Below the pieces are notes generated by a model. It searched no databases, was not told where the DNA came from, and saw only the letters and a program-made list of their open reading frames with translations. Both the position numbers and the translations under genes were made by a program. Positions 26,701 to 40,779 of a DNA stretch of 64,000 nucleotides are shown here, in pieces (the stretch's first letter is position 1; the number at the start of each line of letters is the position of its first letter). This DNA comes from Drosophila pseudoobscura. Taxonomy: Eukaryota > Arthropoda > Insecta > Diptera > Drosophilidae. The stretch covers positions 54,203,869 through 54,267,868 of the forward strand of contig NC_046683.1 in assembly GCF_009870125.1 (NCBI RefSeq), read 5' to 3'.

Positions 26701-27785
26701 GGCTTTCAGTTTTCGGAATACGATTAAAAAACTCTCCCCCCCTCCCCCCCCCTCTCTCTCTCGGGGGGAGGTTATAGTAAATGAAAATTGTGTTTACCAA
26801 TTTGCATTGCTGCATTTATTTCAATAAAGAGAGAGAGGGAGGGGGAGAGAGAGCTCTGGTTTTACTGGGTTATCGTTTTAGTTTTCATTAAGTTTACGGG
26901 TAATGCGGGACGAAGGGGCATCGCAACACTCAGAGCACTTATCCGATAGGTTTAATGCTTGTAAACGTCTTTAAAATATGCTCGTTGAAGTTTCTGTTCA
27001 ACTGGAATACTGGAAATTAATACTTTTAAGGTAATTTCAATTAAACTGTGTTGGTAAACGTGCAAAAACGTTTTTGTCCACGTCTGAACATCAAGCTGTA
27101 GAAAAGAATGCATAATTAAGTGTTGAATAACATTCGAAATGCATTCTTGGCAAACAGTGTTGATAAACGTTAAAATTAAATTCAAATTTGCAAAAATAAT
27201 ACCCATACAGTGGATTATTATTCGTCGGCTCGATTATTATGTTGATTATTTACAGTGTTGGCTAACGACTTAGGCATACTTGATCACTTGTTGATCAAAA
27301 GAGAGCTTAACCATTTTTTGTGTTATTCTTTATGTAAATTTTAATAGACCGAAAAAATTTGCATCTCTTTTCCATACGAAAGCCAAAACTTGAGCTTGAG
27401 TGTTGTTTCAAACGAAATTTAGTGCCCATAAAATGGCTCAAATAACCCTCAGATCCTCTTTATGCTGCCAGAAACTGTCGGTTGCCAAAACTCATTTGAA
27501 ACCTCATGTGGAGTCCTCTCATTATTTTGTGTGTCGTTTGTTTGTGGGTTTTTTTTTGGCTCGTAAGCATTGCGCTGTCGCTTATCGTTAGTCGCTTTGC
27601 CAGGACAGTCACAGGACAGTCCCAGGACATGGGCCCTGTCCATTTGGCTTCGTCTCCTTGGAGACCCTGTCGGGAAAGGCTGGGAAAGCGAGGAGCCCCG
27701 AAACAGCAACAAGAAACGAACTTTAACTGGCACAAAATACTCGTACACCTGTGACCCCGTTTTGTGGGGAGCTCCGGCGCGACAC

Positions 27786-27830
27786 AGGCAGGCAGGCAGT
27801 CAGGCAGGCAGGCAGGCAGGCAGGCAGGCA
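27786..27830. repeat. (GGCA)n tetranucleotide repeat
   Basis: About eleven GGCA units carry one interruption (GTCA). Confidence 0.9.
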
Positions 27831-28127
27831 ATGCAGACAAATCAGCACTGAAATTTAATTTGCATGGGCCTTCTATTACTCCTCCCAGAGCACAGAACTT
27901 CGGACGGGGCGTCGGACCGGCCAGGCCCCAGAGTCAACAAAGCGGAAACAACAACAAAGTTGGAAACCCAATTCGCATTTGGCCCACCCCCCATCCTCCG
28001 TTGGGGGCATACTGTATATATATGTATGCCTCAGCGTCAGCGTCAGCGTCAGCTTCAGCTCCGACTCGAGACTTGGCTTTCACGTGCAATCGCTTTATTT
28101 GATTTTCATTTTTGGGGCCAACATACA

Positions 28128-28148
28128 ACAGCAGCAGCAGCAGCAGCA
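28128..28148. repeat. (CAG)n run
   Basis: A short CAG run continues into an imperfect CAA/CAG-rich stretch; it is not in a supported coding region. Confidence 0.8.
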
Positions 28149-30446
28149 ACAGAAGCAACAGCAACAGTGGCAACAACACGCCCCAAAGGAGCAGAAGGAG
28201 GAGGAGGAAAGACCTAGGCCGGGGCCCAGGCAGAGGCAGAGGCAGTAACTATAATTTTTAGTGCCCTCGACTTGTGCTTATACAGCTGCGGTCAAGATAA
28301 TAGCGGTGCTAATGGGTTTATCCCCATTGAGAAACTAAAGAGTACAAAGTTATGTTCAAGAATAGCGCAGTAGTCCATGGGTTGGCCGCTCCTTGGTCTC
28401 CAAAGGGCTGCAGTAGCTCCTGTGGATATCCTGTGGTCGCGCAACGCTTTCTTCTACACCCCATAAGCAAGCATTACCTTGATGCAGGGTCTCTTGCTTA
28501 TTATTACGGCCGCAGCTGTAGAGATGTGTGTTTGTGGCACAGTTTTTGGCCGAAACATAGGGCCGGGGCCGGGGCAGAGGCAGTGGCGGGGGGCTGGGGC
28601 TGGAGCTGTGAGGCCTAGAGATGCCATGGCCTCGCCGTGCAACCACTTGGGCAACGGTTAAGGCAAACATCCTGCAATGCCCCCCTCTTTGCCTCCTTGC
28701 CCCTTTGCCGTGCCTCAAAATCTTATCCGCATTCGCATCCACATCCGCATCCGCATCCCCGCAGTCATCACCATGAAGGGGAAACGAAACGGGTGCTAAT
28801 GCACTTGCACTCCGGTGGCAAGCACATAATTCGCTGCCCTCGAGCACACATGAGAGCGGCGGCACCGACACTCGCACGCCCCGCGCCATGCCACAAGTGG
28901 AGGACGTTCCAACACCCTCTTCATGAGGATGCCGCCGCCGCCGTCGCCGTCGCCGCCAACAGTGGGTGCTAATTAAGTAGAACACTAGAATTGCGGGACG
29001 CTTCGATGGCCATAAACTATGAGGGTCGGGCGGGGTCGGCGGGGTCGAGCGGGGCGTCTAATGAGCTGCGAAACGGGTGGTGCGGCAGCGGGAAATGTAG
29101 TTTTTAATTGGATATAAATATTGATGGGCCAATTCAAAGGGAATTCCCTTTTTTTTGCCCTTGAATTGAGTGCATAAAATCCGCAGAATGCGCTACTTAA
29201 TCAAATATTATTATCGTGTTTATTAATTAACATTTAAACTCTCAACAGCACGGACCTGTGACAGCAAATGTTTAAATTTCAATTAAATAAACATCGTATG
29301 CGTGTCCGGTTGATTGTAATCGTGATTTCGTGTCACTATTCGCTCTATTCCAAATGGAGAAAGGGCCAAGGCCTCAGCCAGCTCTCCAGAGGGCATCCCA
29401 ATGGCCTGGCTGGTTGTTTCCCCCGTAGCCAGGTGGCACTGTGTGGCAATCAGGCGAAGCAAAGCCATATGGTTCTCTAGGGCTGTTGCCTGGTGCTTTG
29501 CTGCTCATTAGAAGTGATGGCCGTTGGAGGATCCCCTGACAGTACCCGCGACCCCCGACCCCCAACCCCTGACCCCTGCATGCAACATAGATGCCTCGAA
29601 GGTATCGTGGCTGCTGTTGTTGTGGCTGGCCGTCTGACTCGTGTTGCACATGGCGCCCGTCGAGGGCCATTCATTTGCGGCCTCTCCACCCAGCCAGCCA
29701 TTCCCTAGGCTCCGTCGTACCCTGTAATACAATGGGGCTCCCTCCGGCACACTTGAGCTCTCTTGAGGTCGTCGTCACTTGCCTTGATGTTCGGTCGGTG
29801 AGCGGCAGAATGTCGTGTAGTGGGCTTTGACTTTCGTTTTGTGGCGCTGGCGCTTTTCTGCTGAGCTTTCGCTATCTTATCTGCTATCAGTTAATGCCGC
29901 CCGCCGTCTTTGGGGCTGTAAATTATTAGCTGTTTGCGTTGTTTTCTCTCTGCCCCTGCCCCTGCCTCTGCCTCTGCCCCAGCCCCTGCCTCTCCCTCTC
30001 GTCGTTTTTCTTTTTTGTATTTATTAAATAGTTGCATAAATATCGAGCTTAACGCGAGGCGTGCAAAATGAATAGCCCAAAGCCTGGGGCACGCACGCAC
30101 ACAATCGGAAGGTTAGGAGGGGGGGGGCCCTTGACTGACCCCAGGAGATAACACGCATACGCCCTGGTGTACGCGCACGAGTGTCAGCGTGAAAGGAAGT
30201 CGAGGATGTCGAGGCATTGTGGCTGCTATGCAGGGCATTCGGTGTACAAAGGGTATATTTGCATGTAGAGGTACGTGACCCTTCCATTTGTGGCTTTCGT
30301 AGGGCCTCCTGCGCCTCCAAAGCTCTTTCCAATGTGGTATCTGGCATCTACCCATTGCCTGGAGATCGTTACGACAGAACACCACCGGCTCGATCGGCTG
30401 CAGTGACGAATGCAATCTGTAGCTCGTTGCGCCGACACCCCGACTC

Positions 30447-30540
30447 TCTCGCTACTGCTCGTGCTCGTTCTTACTCTCTCGCTACTGCTCGGGCTCGTTC
30501 TTACTCTCTCGCTACAGCTTGTGCTCGTACTCGTTCTCCT
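30447..30540. repeat. 30-bp tandem repeat, about three copies
   Basis: The unit TACTCTCTCGCTACTGCTCG plus GGCTCGTTCT is repeated with few changes. It is non-coding, although it makes open frames because 30 is a multiple of three. Confidence 0.75.
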
Positions 30541-31008
30541 ACTCCTACTCGTGCCCGTGCTCTCTCACTCTCTGCTTTTACTTGCCCTCTGAAATCCCGT
30601 GTACCTTTGGAGTTGCATGCGTCATCTATGAATGCATTTATGCACGAGTATGTACGGCTTTCGAGAGCCTCCTGAAAGACGAAAGACCTTCGGATCAGGC
30701 CTCTAGCCACAATTTGTCTGCAGCTCTATCCACCATCTAAGGGTGTTCTCGTGCCTCTTCCACTTTCTGCAAGCACATTACCAGCCATACTTTTTGCCAG
30801 CCCCGTTTGAGAGTGTTCGCATTGTCGAAAGACTGCTGTTGCCTTCTTGATTTGCCATTTCTGAAGCTGTTATTATCGACAATTTTTGGGTCACACAAAC
30901 AGGACGTAGCACATGCAGGAAGGAAGGAAATCCTTTGTATTTCCATCTCTGGCAAAACTCATAAATGAACATTTCCTTAATGGCTGCGCTGCCATTTCGA
31001 TCCACTTG

Positions 31009-31009
<1 letters not shown>

Positions 31010-31040
<31 letters not shown>
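31010..31040. repeat. (CTG)10 trinucleotide repeat
   Basis: This is an uninterrupted CTG run of about ten units, the longest pure triplet run in the window. Confidence 0.9.
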
Positions 31041-33806
31041 ATCGTCAAGGAAACCAGGACATGCAGTGCATGCGTCCTGAATCCGTTATGCAGTAACCGG
31101 ATGGCAGAAAGTGTGCTGTTAGCCAGGCCACAATCGATACTCGATTTAAATTGTTCGTTTAATGACTATATGTTGTATTACGGCCTGCAATACCATATTT
31201 CAGGGCCGAAAGATGAGAGTAATTGGTAAATGCAATTTCCCAGGGAATCGAGAATTGATTGCCAGACTATCGTGCAGCAGATGAAAGCCACGCCAAGCCA
31301 ACGAGAGACAAAAGAGACGTAAAACATAACATACATACTTCTCCTCTTCCGTTGGGAGAGCCAGGAACAGCCGAATGATTGATTGTTTGATGCGAGAATA
31401 ATCGTGTTTTTTGCTCTTTGTCTTTCGGGGGAAATGAGGCTGATGCTGAGCAAATTTCTATTCATATTCGTCCAAATCCCACGAGTATTTCGGGGCCTAT
31501 TGGCAGCACCAGGTAAATAATTGATTGATTCAGTCGCAAATCCCTGTAAAAGCCACACTCAGGCGTGTGATTTGTTGCACACACATCCACATGATGTATG
31601 TACATACATATGTATTTGGGAATTATTTGTGAGTTATTTCGCCTCGAAGAAATCAGGAAAATGAACAAATTTAAGCAAACAGCACTTTGAGTAAATAAAC
31701 ACTACAGGATTTTGTAAATGTTGCAGCTCTTAACTACAGAAACGTGATTTGGCATGCATTTCCAGTAGAATTTTATTAGGTTCGAGAAGGGTACGCCATA
31801 CGCAAAGGGGAATGTAGGGGTATCTACGAATAGTGGTGGAGGTAACCCCATAGGGTACCTGTATGTATATCATCTCGATCGGGGTCAAAAGCCAAGTCGA
31901 GCGCCTGGGTTGCAGGGACCATAAGAGACTCCTGTGGCACAGCTCTGGCCATATCCACTGGGTTGTTGCATCATTGGATCATTAATATAGCCAGAAAAAA
32001 CAAATGATACCAGGCAGTGGCTGTCTCCCTCTCGCAAACACACTCTTCCTCGTGCAGTGTGCCACATCTGGCGGAGGGGAGTGAGATAGCAACACCATAC
32101 GGGGTACCCTCGGCTTTCCCGCTTTCCCTTGCCGTGAGGGCCCTTCCCACTGCAACCCTGAGACAAAAGGACTATTAACTGCATTGATTTCCAGATTTAT
32201 TAGGAATGGACTGTGGCTCCGGTTTCACGCTTTTCCGGCTATCATTTACACATATTTGTATTCCAGAATTCCATTTCTGGATTCCATTTGGTGGAGATCT
32301 GAAAATGGTCTTCGATGGGGGGTGAATTCTACATGAAAGACCATGATCGCTGCTGGCTTTTCGTCCTCTCTCTGGGGGAGAGTCTCTCAGGAAGACCGGC
32401 GACCCAAGCGCCGAAGAAAAGAGTGAAGGAAACCGCTGAGCATAATCTTGCGATGAGGATAGGGCCGATTGATGTTCTCAATTTTCTAGCCGTAGAGTGG
32501 AGTTGGTTCGTGGGTTGCAGGGGAAGACGGGGTTGACTACATTTCGTAGTCCCTCTGCGACCTGGGAAGGTATACTCGGAGGAAGGACGCAGTGAATCCT
32601 GCATGGATATGTATGTGGAAATAAATGAAATGAAAATGAAATAAAATAAACATTTGTTGCACCTTAATCGCATCCTCCCCCCGCGCCCCTGCGTCCCCGC
32701 TCTCCCTCTCTGGGACCCTCCCTTTGGCATGAACTTTACTCGTATAATAAATCATTCAAGGTAATCCCCAGGACTTTTCGCATTTCTCTCCTTGCTCCTA
32801 AATGTTTTCGCCCCCTCGAGGAGGGGAGTGGAGGTGGAGCGGGGGTGGAGCGGGGGCATGTATAGAGGGAATAGTAAATTAGCGACTTAGTGCAAGTTCG
32901 GGCGGAAAGGAAAGGCATTTCTTGTTCACTTTCCTTCACTCTAGAATTCTCTTTGTAAGCCTTTCCCTTCCTCCTTCCCCTTCCGCATTGGCAGGATCAA
33001 GTTGGCTGCACATGAGATTGGACTTGTGGCTTCTTGGGCTGTGCTTCGAGTTAAATAAACTTAACTCGATGATGGGTGATGGCTGATGGCTGATGGTCGG
33101 ATGGTCTGATGGTCGGATGGTCTGTCGGATGGTCTGATGGCCTCTTGGCATGCAATTTCAGGCAGAGCCCTGGCTGGCAGGTCTCAGCCCTGGCAACGGC
33201 AAGCAGGAGAGTAAAGAAGGCGTCGAAGGGGAAGGGGAAGAGGAAGGTGAAGGGTAAGGGAATGCTAGGGACACAATGCGTCATCAGCATTATTCTTACA
33301 CTTCAACGCACCCAAAACGACGGACAAATGTTGAGAAAGTGCGCATTCACCGGGGGAGGGGGGAGGAGCGGAGGAGGGGGCTCCTTACGTATGTAACAGT
33401 GTTGGGGATACTCTTTGAGTTCATATCGAAAATGATTGATCATCGCAAACAGACTTTTAACGAGCTTTTCTTCCTTTTAAAGCGAGTCCAACCGGGAACT
33501 TCCTTAAAGCCCACTAATCCCTCGATTATCTGCATGTCCTGCCCTTGTCCGTCTGATATTCTCTTCAAAATGGTGTTGTGTAGAGGCACACGTGGCTCGG
33601 GTACTGATCCCTTGTCCGATGTACTTTATGGGGCGGCAAGCGCAGCCCTCTGTTCGATATACCCCTTGAATACTCTTCGAATGCAGGGTATTAATATATA
33701 TGGAGGATAAGGCGACGACGAAAAGAGGGACTGAATCGAGTGGTTGGCTTCAGCGATGATATGGGGATCCATTAACGCAATTGCCTTGACCGCTCGGCAC
33801 CCACAC

Positions 33807-33859
33807 CCGTACAGCCGTACACCCGTACACCCGTACAACCGTACGACCGTACACCCGTA
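33807..33859. repeat. 9-bp tandem repeat CCGTACACC-like
   Basis: About six copies of a 9-bp unit (CCGTACACC, CCGTACAAC, CCGTACGAC) are in tandem. Confidence 0.75.
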
Positions 33860-34047
33860 AGCCATAAACCAGGGAATGGGATCATTTATCTTAGTTAATG
33901 TTTTTATCCACGAACTAGATTTAAGACTTGCGCTTTTACAGCTGCCGCTGCCGCTGCTGCTGGCGCTGCTGCCGCTGCATTTACTATGCAATTTTATGGA
34001 ATATTATATATATTTTATTTGAATTTTCGTCTGTTTTTCTTTGGCAG

Positions 34048-34558
34048 GGAAGCACAACAGAAATCTGCAGTTAAAGCGAATGAGAGAGCTTGGACAAACA
34101 TCAACAGGAGCCCGGAAGCACGGAAGCACGGAAGCACGAAGGACCAACCAAATCATAAGTAAACAGAGCGATAGGGAGCGAGCGGACAGGGTGGACAGCG
34201 GATAGGGGAGGCGGCAGGACGAAGGATAAACGTGGTCTCGTTGCCATGAGTGCAGCCTCGGGTGTTGTCAAGGAGTAGCAGGTGATAGGAGCTGCACCAA
34301 GGAGGCACAACCACAATAGACCTCCGCACCCGCACCCGCAGTCGTAGCCGCACTTGCAATCAAATTCAAAGATGCAAATTACAATTTCCATAGACAAACA
34401 CGACAGAGCAACAGCAACAGCAACAGCCACATAAATTGCTCCCAACAAATGGTTTAAATTTGTTTGATTAGAACCGAGAAAGTGAGAAACTGAGAAGAAC
34501 ACACATATCATACAATCGCAGGGAGAGCACGGTGGCCGTGTCGTCTGACTCTGACAAA
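34048..34558 (+). other. Likely 5'-UTR exon of the MYPT-75D-like gene
   Basis: A polypyrimidine tract ending CTTTGGCAG lies immediately before 34048 and would be a good splice acceptor, implying an upstream non-coding exon. The segment between it and the coding ATG at 34559 contains an 8-bp repeat (GAAGCACG, three copies near 34117-34140) and at least one upstream ATG (34080) opening a short reading frame, which could damp translation. In the frame of the coding ATG there is a stop upstream (TAG near 34469) and no other ATG, so 34559 is the first usable start. Confidence 0.45.
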
Positions 34559-38385
<3,827 letters not shown>

Positions 38386-38795
38386 GAACAGCGCTCAACT
38401 CGATCACCACAGTCCACGCTCCACGCTCCAGCTGAATAACAGGGTATTAACCAAGAGAAGCAGGCATTATCGTGAAGAATGCCATTGCAAAGATTTGTCA
38501 GATAGATAGATTCGATATAGAGACCATTTTTTACATGGGATTGTGTAAGCAAGCAAAAGAAAAGTGTCTTTTTTTTTTTTAGAAATTTAGTGAGAAAATT
38601 CGTTGAGAATTGTTAATTGTATAAACCAGAAAACTTGATCCAACAAAGAGTTCAATTCTGTGAGCTCCCCCATTAACGGCTCAAAGTCGTTGCATTTTCC
38701 TATAACGAATGCTACACTACACTACACAACACAACAAATTATAAGATACAAATTGACATATATACACACACAGCTCTCTGTATATATGAGCATTG

Positions 38796-38798
<3 letters not shown>

Positions 38799-38863
<65 letters not shown>
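38799..38863. repeat. Compound (TA)n(GA)n microsatellite in the 3'-UTR
   Basis: About 21 TA units run straight into about 11 GA units. Confidence 0.95.
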
Positions 38864-38864
<1 letters not shown>

Positions 38865-39236
38865 AAGAATACATTTTAAAGATTATCCAACAAAATAAAT
38901 GTGAGCAGTTTACCTTAGTCTATACATATTGTATGTAAAATGAGAATCAAAATCAAAAATCAAAAACAAACAAAAAAAGAGCAGCAAAACTATTTATATA
39001 AAATGGTTAGGAACTCTTGTTTATTGATGATTGTTCACTAGATTTGATTGCTTGAGATTGCGAGAGTGTGTGAGAACAAGACAAGCTAAGTATTATGCTA
39101 AAAGTATGAAATATATTTAATTAAATATACGATAGCAAAATTGTAGTTAAAACGATCAAGTAAAGCAAAGCAATGAAACGAACGAAAAGAAATGAAATGA
39201 AATGAAATGCAAAACCACTTAAGCAATTTCCAACCC

Positions 39237-39246
39237 AATAAATAAA
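39237..39246 (+). terminator. Tandem poly(A) signal of the MYPT-75D-like gene
   Basis: AATAAATAAA contains two overlapping canonical signals 850 bp after the stop codon. No earlier AATAAA is as well placed, although AAAATAAATG at about 38892 is an alternative. Confidence 0.5.
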
Positions 39247-39735
39247 TGTGTACACGTTTGAATTGAATTGATTATAGCCAGCCAGCATTAGGATTTTGCT
39301 TTGTCTTCTCTAAATGTACCCTTTTATTGCAATTGCAACTTTGTTCAGCAAGCATGTGAATTGAGTTTTGTTGAGAGGTACAAAGAACATTTGTATTATT
39401 TATGTATATAGTATATAGAATTCCAGGAGAAGATAAACAAAAACAAAAACAAATACAGAAATACAACGCGCAATTAGCAAATGAGACTTTGTTCGATTTA
39501 ATTGTCAAGGCATTAGCAGAATGTTTTGTAAAATAAACAAATGAAAGAGAAAATAAATTCCTTCACAAAATGTTTCGCGCTTATTCAAATGGAAGGCTTG
39601 GCGCCATACAAACAACGCCCTCTGCCGTTTATTTGTTGTACTAATATAACTGCACACAGGTTGGCAGCTCCGGCAACCAGCTGATTCCACTGCTTGAGTG
39701 TTTTCTTCTTTTGTATTTATACAAATTTGAATTAA

Positions 39736-40288
39736 ATGGAATCCTTGGTAAACTACCGCTATAGCCTAGTGGCTGGCGCTTGTGCTGCCGGGGGTAGCTT
39801 TTTTGGCAAGTTGCCCAGCCACCTGAGCGCACAGAAGCTGCTGTATTTTCAAGATTCAGCCGGAGGAAACTTTTCTGACTCGTCGTATCTGGGTAAGTAT
39901 TTTAGATTTGCCTCAAAAGTAATTATATTTTGTGTCTATCTCTAGAGTTTGGTTTGCTGCGTCTGCTGCCATTGGTCCTGATGGTGATCTGCAATGTTTG
40001 TAACCTGCGCTGTTTCCTTAAAGCGCTACAAATGACGGAGCAGACCCTAACGTGCGTTGTGCTGACTGCCGCGTCCAACTATGTGTTATCTGTAGGTCCC
40101 CCACCATGCCTTGGTACGAACATGACAGTATGCTTTGTTTATAGTTTCTTTTAGGTACGCTGGTATACCAAGAGCCACTAACCGCATTGTCTGGTATTGG
40201 AATTACACTAATATTGGCTGGGCTTTGGTTTCTTTGCGATGCTGGAGCCGTGGACAGCAGGAAAAAAGAGACAGAAAAAGAGTCATAA
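39736..40288 (+). CDS. TMEM42-like four-TM protein
   Basis: This is a small multi-pass membrane protein related to vertebrate TMEM42, of unknown transport activity; the family resembles half of a drug/metabolite-transporter (EamA) unit. Exons 39736-39892, 39946-40091 and 40145-40288 give 148 aa, close to the family's usual length of about 150-160. Four hydrophobic segments are visible: SLVAGACAAGGSFFGKL, LLPLVLMVICNVCNLRCF, a central TCVVLTAASNYVLSFLLGTL, and ALSGIGITLILAGLWFLC. The NYVLSFLLGTLVYQE stretch across the second junction matches the conserved loop of the family and fixes the acceptor at 40143-40144 rather than the TTTTAG 10 bp later. The tail is charged (KKETEKES). Tandem-repeat DNA begins only about 30-40 bp after the stop, so the 3'-UTR probably runs into it. 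Confidence 0.75.
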
Positions 40289-40319
40289 CTGAATTGTTGT
40301 TTATGACTGGAAAAAATAT

Positions 40320-40690
40320 CGTTGATCCTTGATATTGAGTCCATCGAGGATGTTCCCTCGATCTCGAGAAGGCGTGAACCGCCCAGATCAGACGAGAAGA
40401 AGCGGAGCTATAGCTATATGTATATAATTAGGAATAAAATTAGCAAGGTATATCCTCATCGTCCTTGGTGCCAGGGATAAAATGCTCTCGCGATCACGAG
40501 AAGTCGTGGCTCGCCCATATCCGATGGATAAAATCAGAGTTATAGATATTTTACTGAAAACTAACGTTAAAAAGGCAATTTCCTTATTGTCCTTGACACC
40601 AAACGATCGGGGATATCCTGCCTTTCATGAATAGGCGGGGCACGCCGAGCTCGAACTGGAAAAATCGGAGCTATATCGCCTGGTATACCA
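40320..40690. repeat. Diverged shorter relatives of the 320-bp satellite unit
   Basis: Three degenerate copies, spaced about 130-140 bp, begin near 40325, 40458 and 40588. Each runs from TCCTTG, through a CTCTCGCGATCACGAGAAG-like block and a GCTCGCCCATATCCGAT-like block, to GGAGCTATA or GAGTTATA. They align with the stretch of the 320-bp unit from TCCTTTTTTCTGGTGCC to GCAGAGATATA. They look like an older layer of the same repeat family. Confidence 0.6.
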
Positions 40691-40725
40691 GCTCTGAGTT
40701 TCTCATTTTCGGCTATTTTTCTTTG

Positions 40726-40755
40726 GCTATATCTCGATTATTTATGGGCCGATCG
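40726..40755. repeat. Left copy of a 30-bp inverted motif bounding the array
   Basis: GCTATATCTCGATTATTTAT plus GGGCCGATCG is present in reverse complement at 44348-44377 with one mismatch in 30. The motif is itself a variant of the GCTATATCTCAGCTAAATAG block inside each unit. Confidence 0.8.
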
Positions 40756-40779
40756 ACAAAGGATCGCGAGGATCCAGCC

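Larger units (their letters stand above)
14396..34047. other. Long gene-free stretch rich in simple repeats and G/C homopolymers
   Basis: No open frame here looks like a gene; the longest (for example near 28.4-28.9 kb and 30.2-30.7 kb) are translations of repeats. The stretch contains GT runs, a 14-bp purine/pyrimidine minisatellite (21281-21352), very long G and C runs (22898-23766), a degenerate pyrimidine repeat (23330-23580), (GGCA)n, (CAGCGT)n, (CAG)n and (CTG)n runs, a 30-bp tandem repeat at 30447-30540, and GATGGTC-type and CCGTACACC-type arrays at 33.1 and 33.8 kb. It may be the long first intron or upstream regulatory DNA of the gene starting at 34.5 kb. Confidence 0.55.
38386..39735 (+). 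other. 3'-UTR of the MYPT-75D-like gene and spacer
   Basis: This A/T-rich sequence after the stop includes a compound (TA)n(GA)n microsatellite (38799-38863) and an AATAAATAAA poly(A) signal (about 39237-39246), which would give an 850-base 3'-UTR. The remaining 490 bp up to the next gene shows no coding signal and should hold that gene's promoter. Confidence 0.6.

Noticed and set aside
28356..28985. 209-codon open frame on the minus strand
   Set aside because: It is a translation of hexamer (CATCCG-type) and GC-rich simple repeats, with Arg/Pro/Ser runs and overlapping frames of similar length on the other strand.
30217..30675. 152-codon + frame with SLATARARSY repeats
   Set aside because: The regular peptide is the 30-bp tandem repeat read in frame; it is not evidence of a gene.
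40145..40288. Alternative acceptor at TTTTAG (40149-40154) for the TMEM42-like gene
   Set aside because: With the GTAGGT donor it would put a stop after a few codons; the acceptor at 40143-40144 restores the conserved membrane segment.
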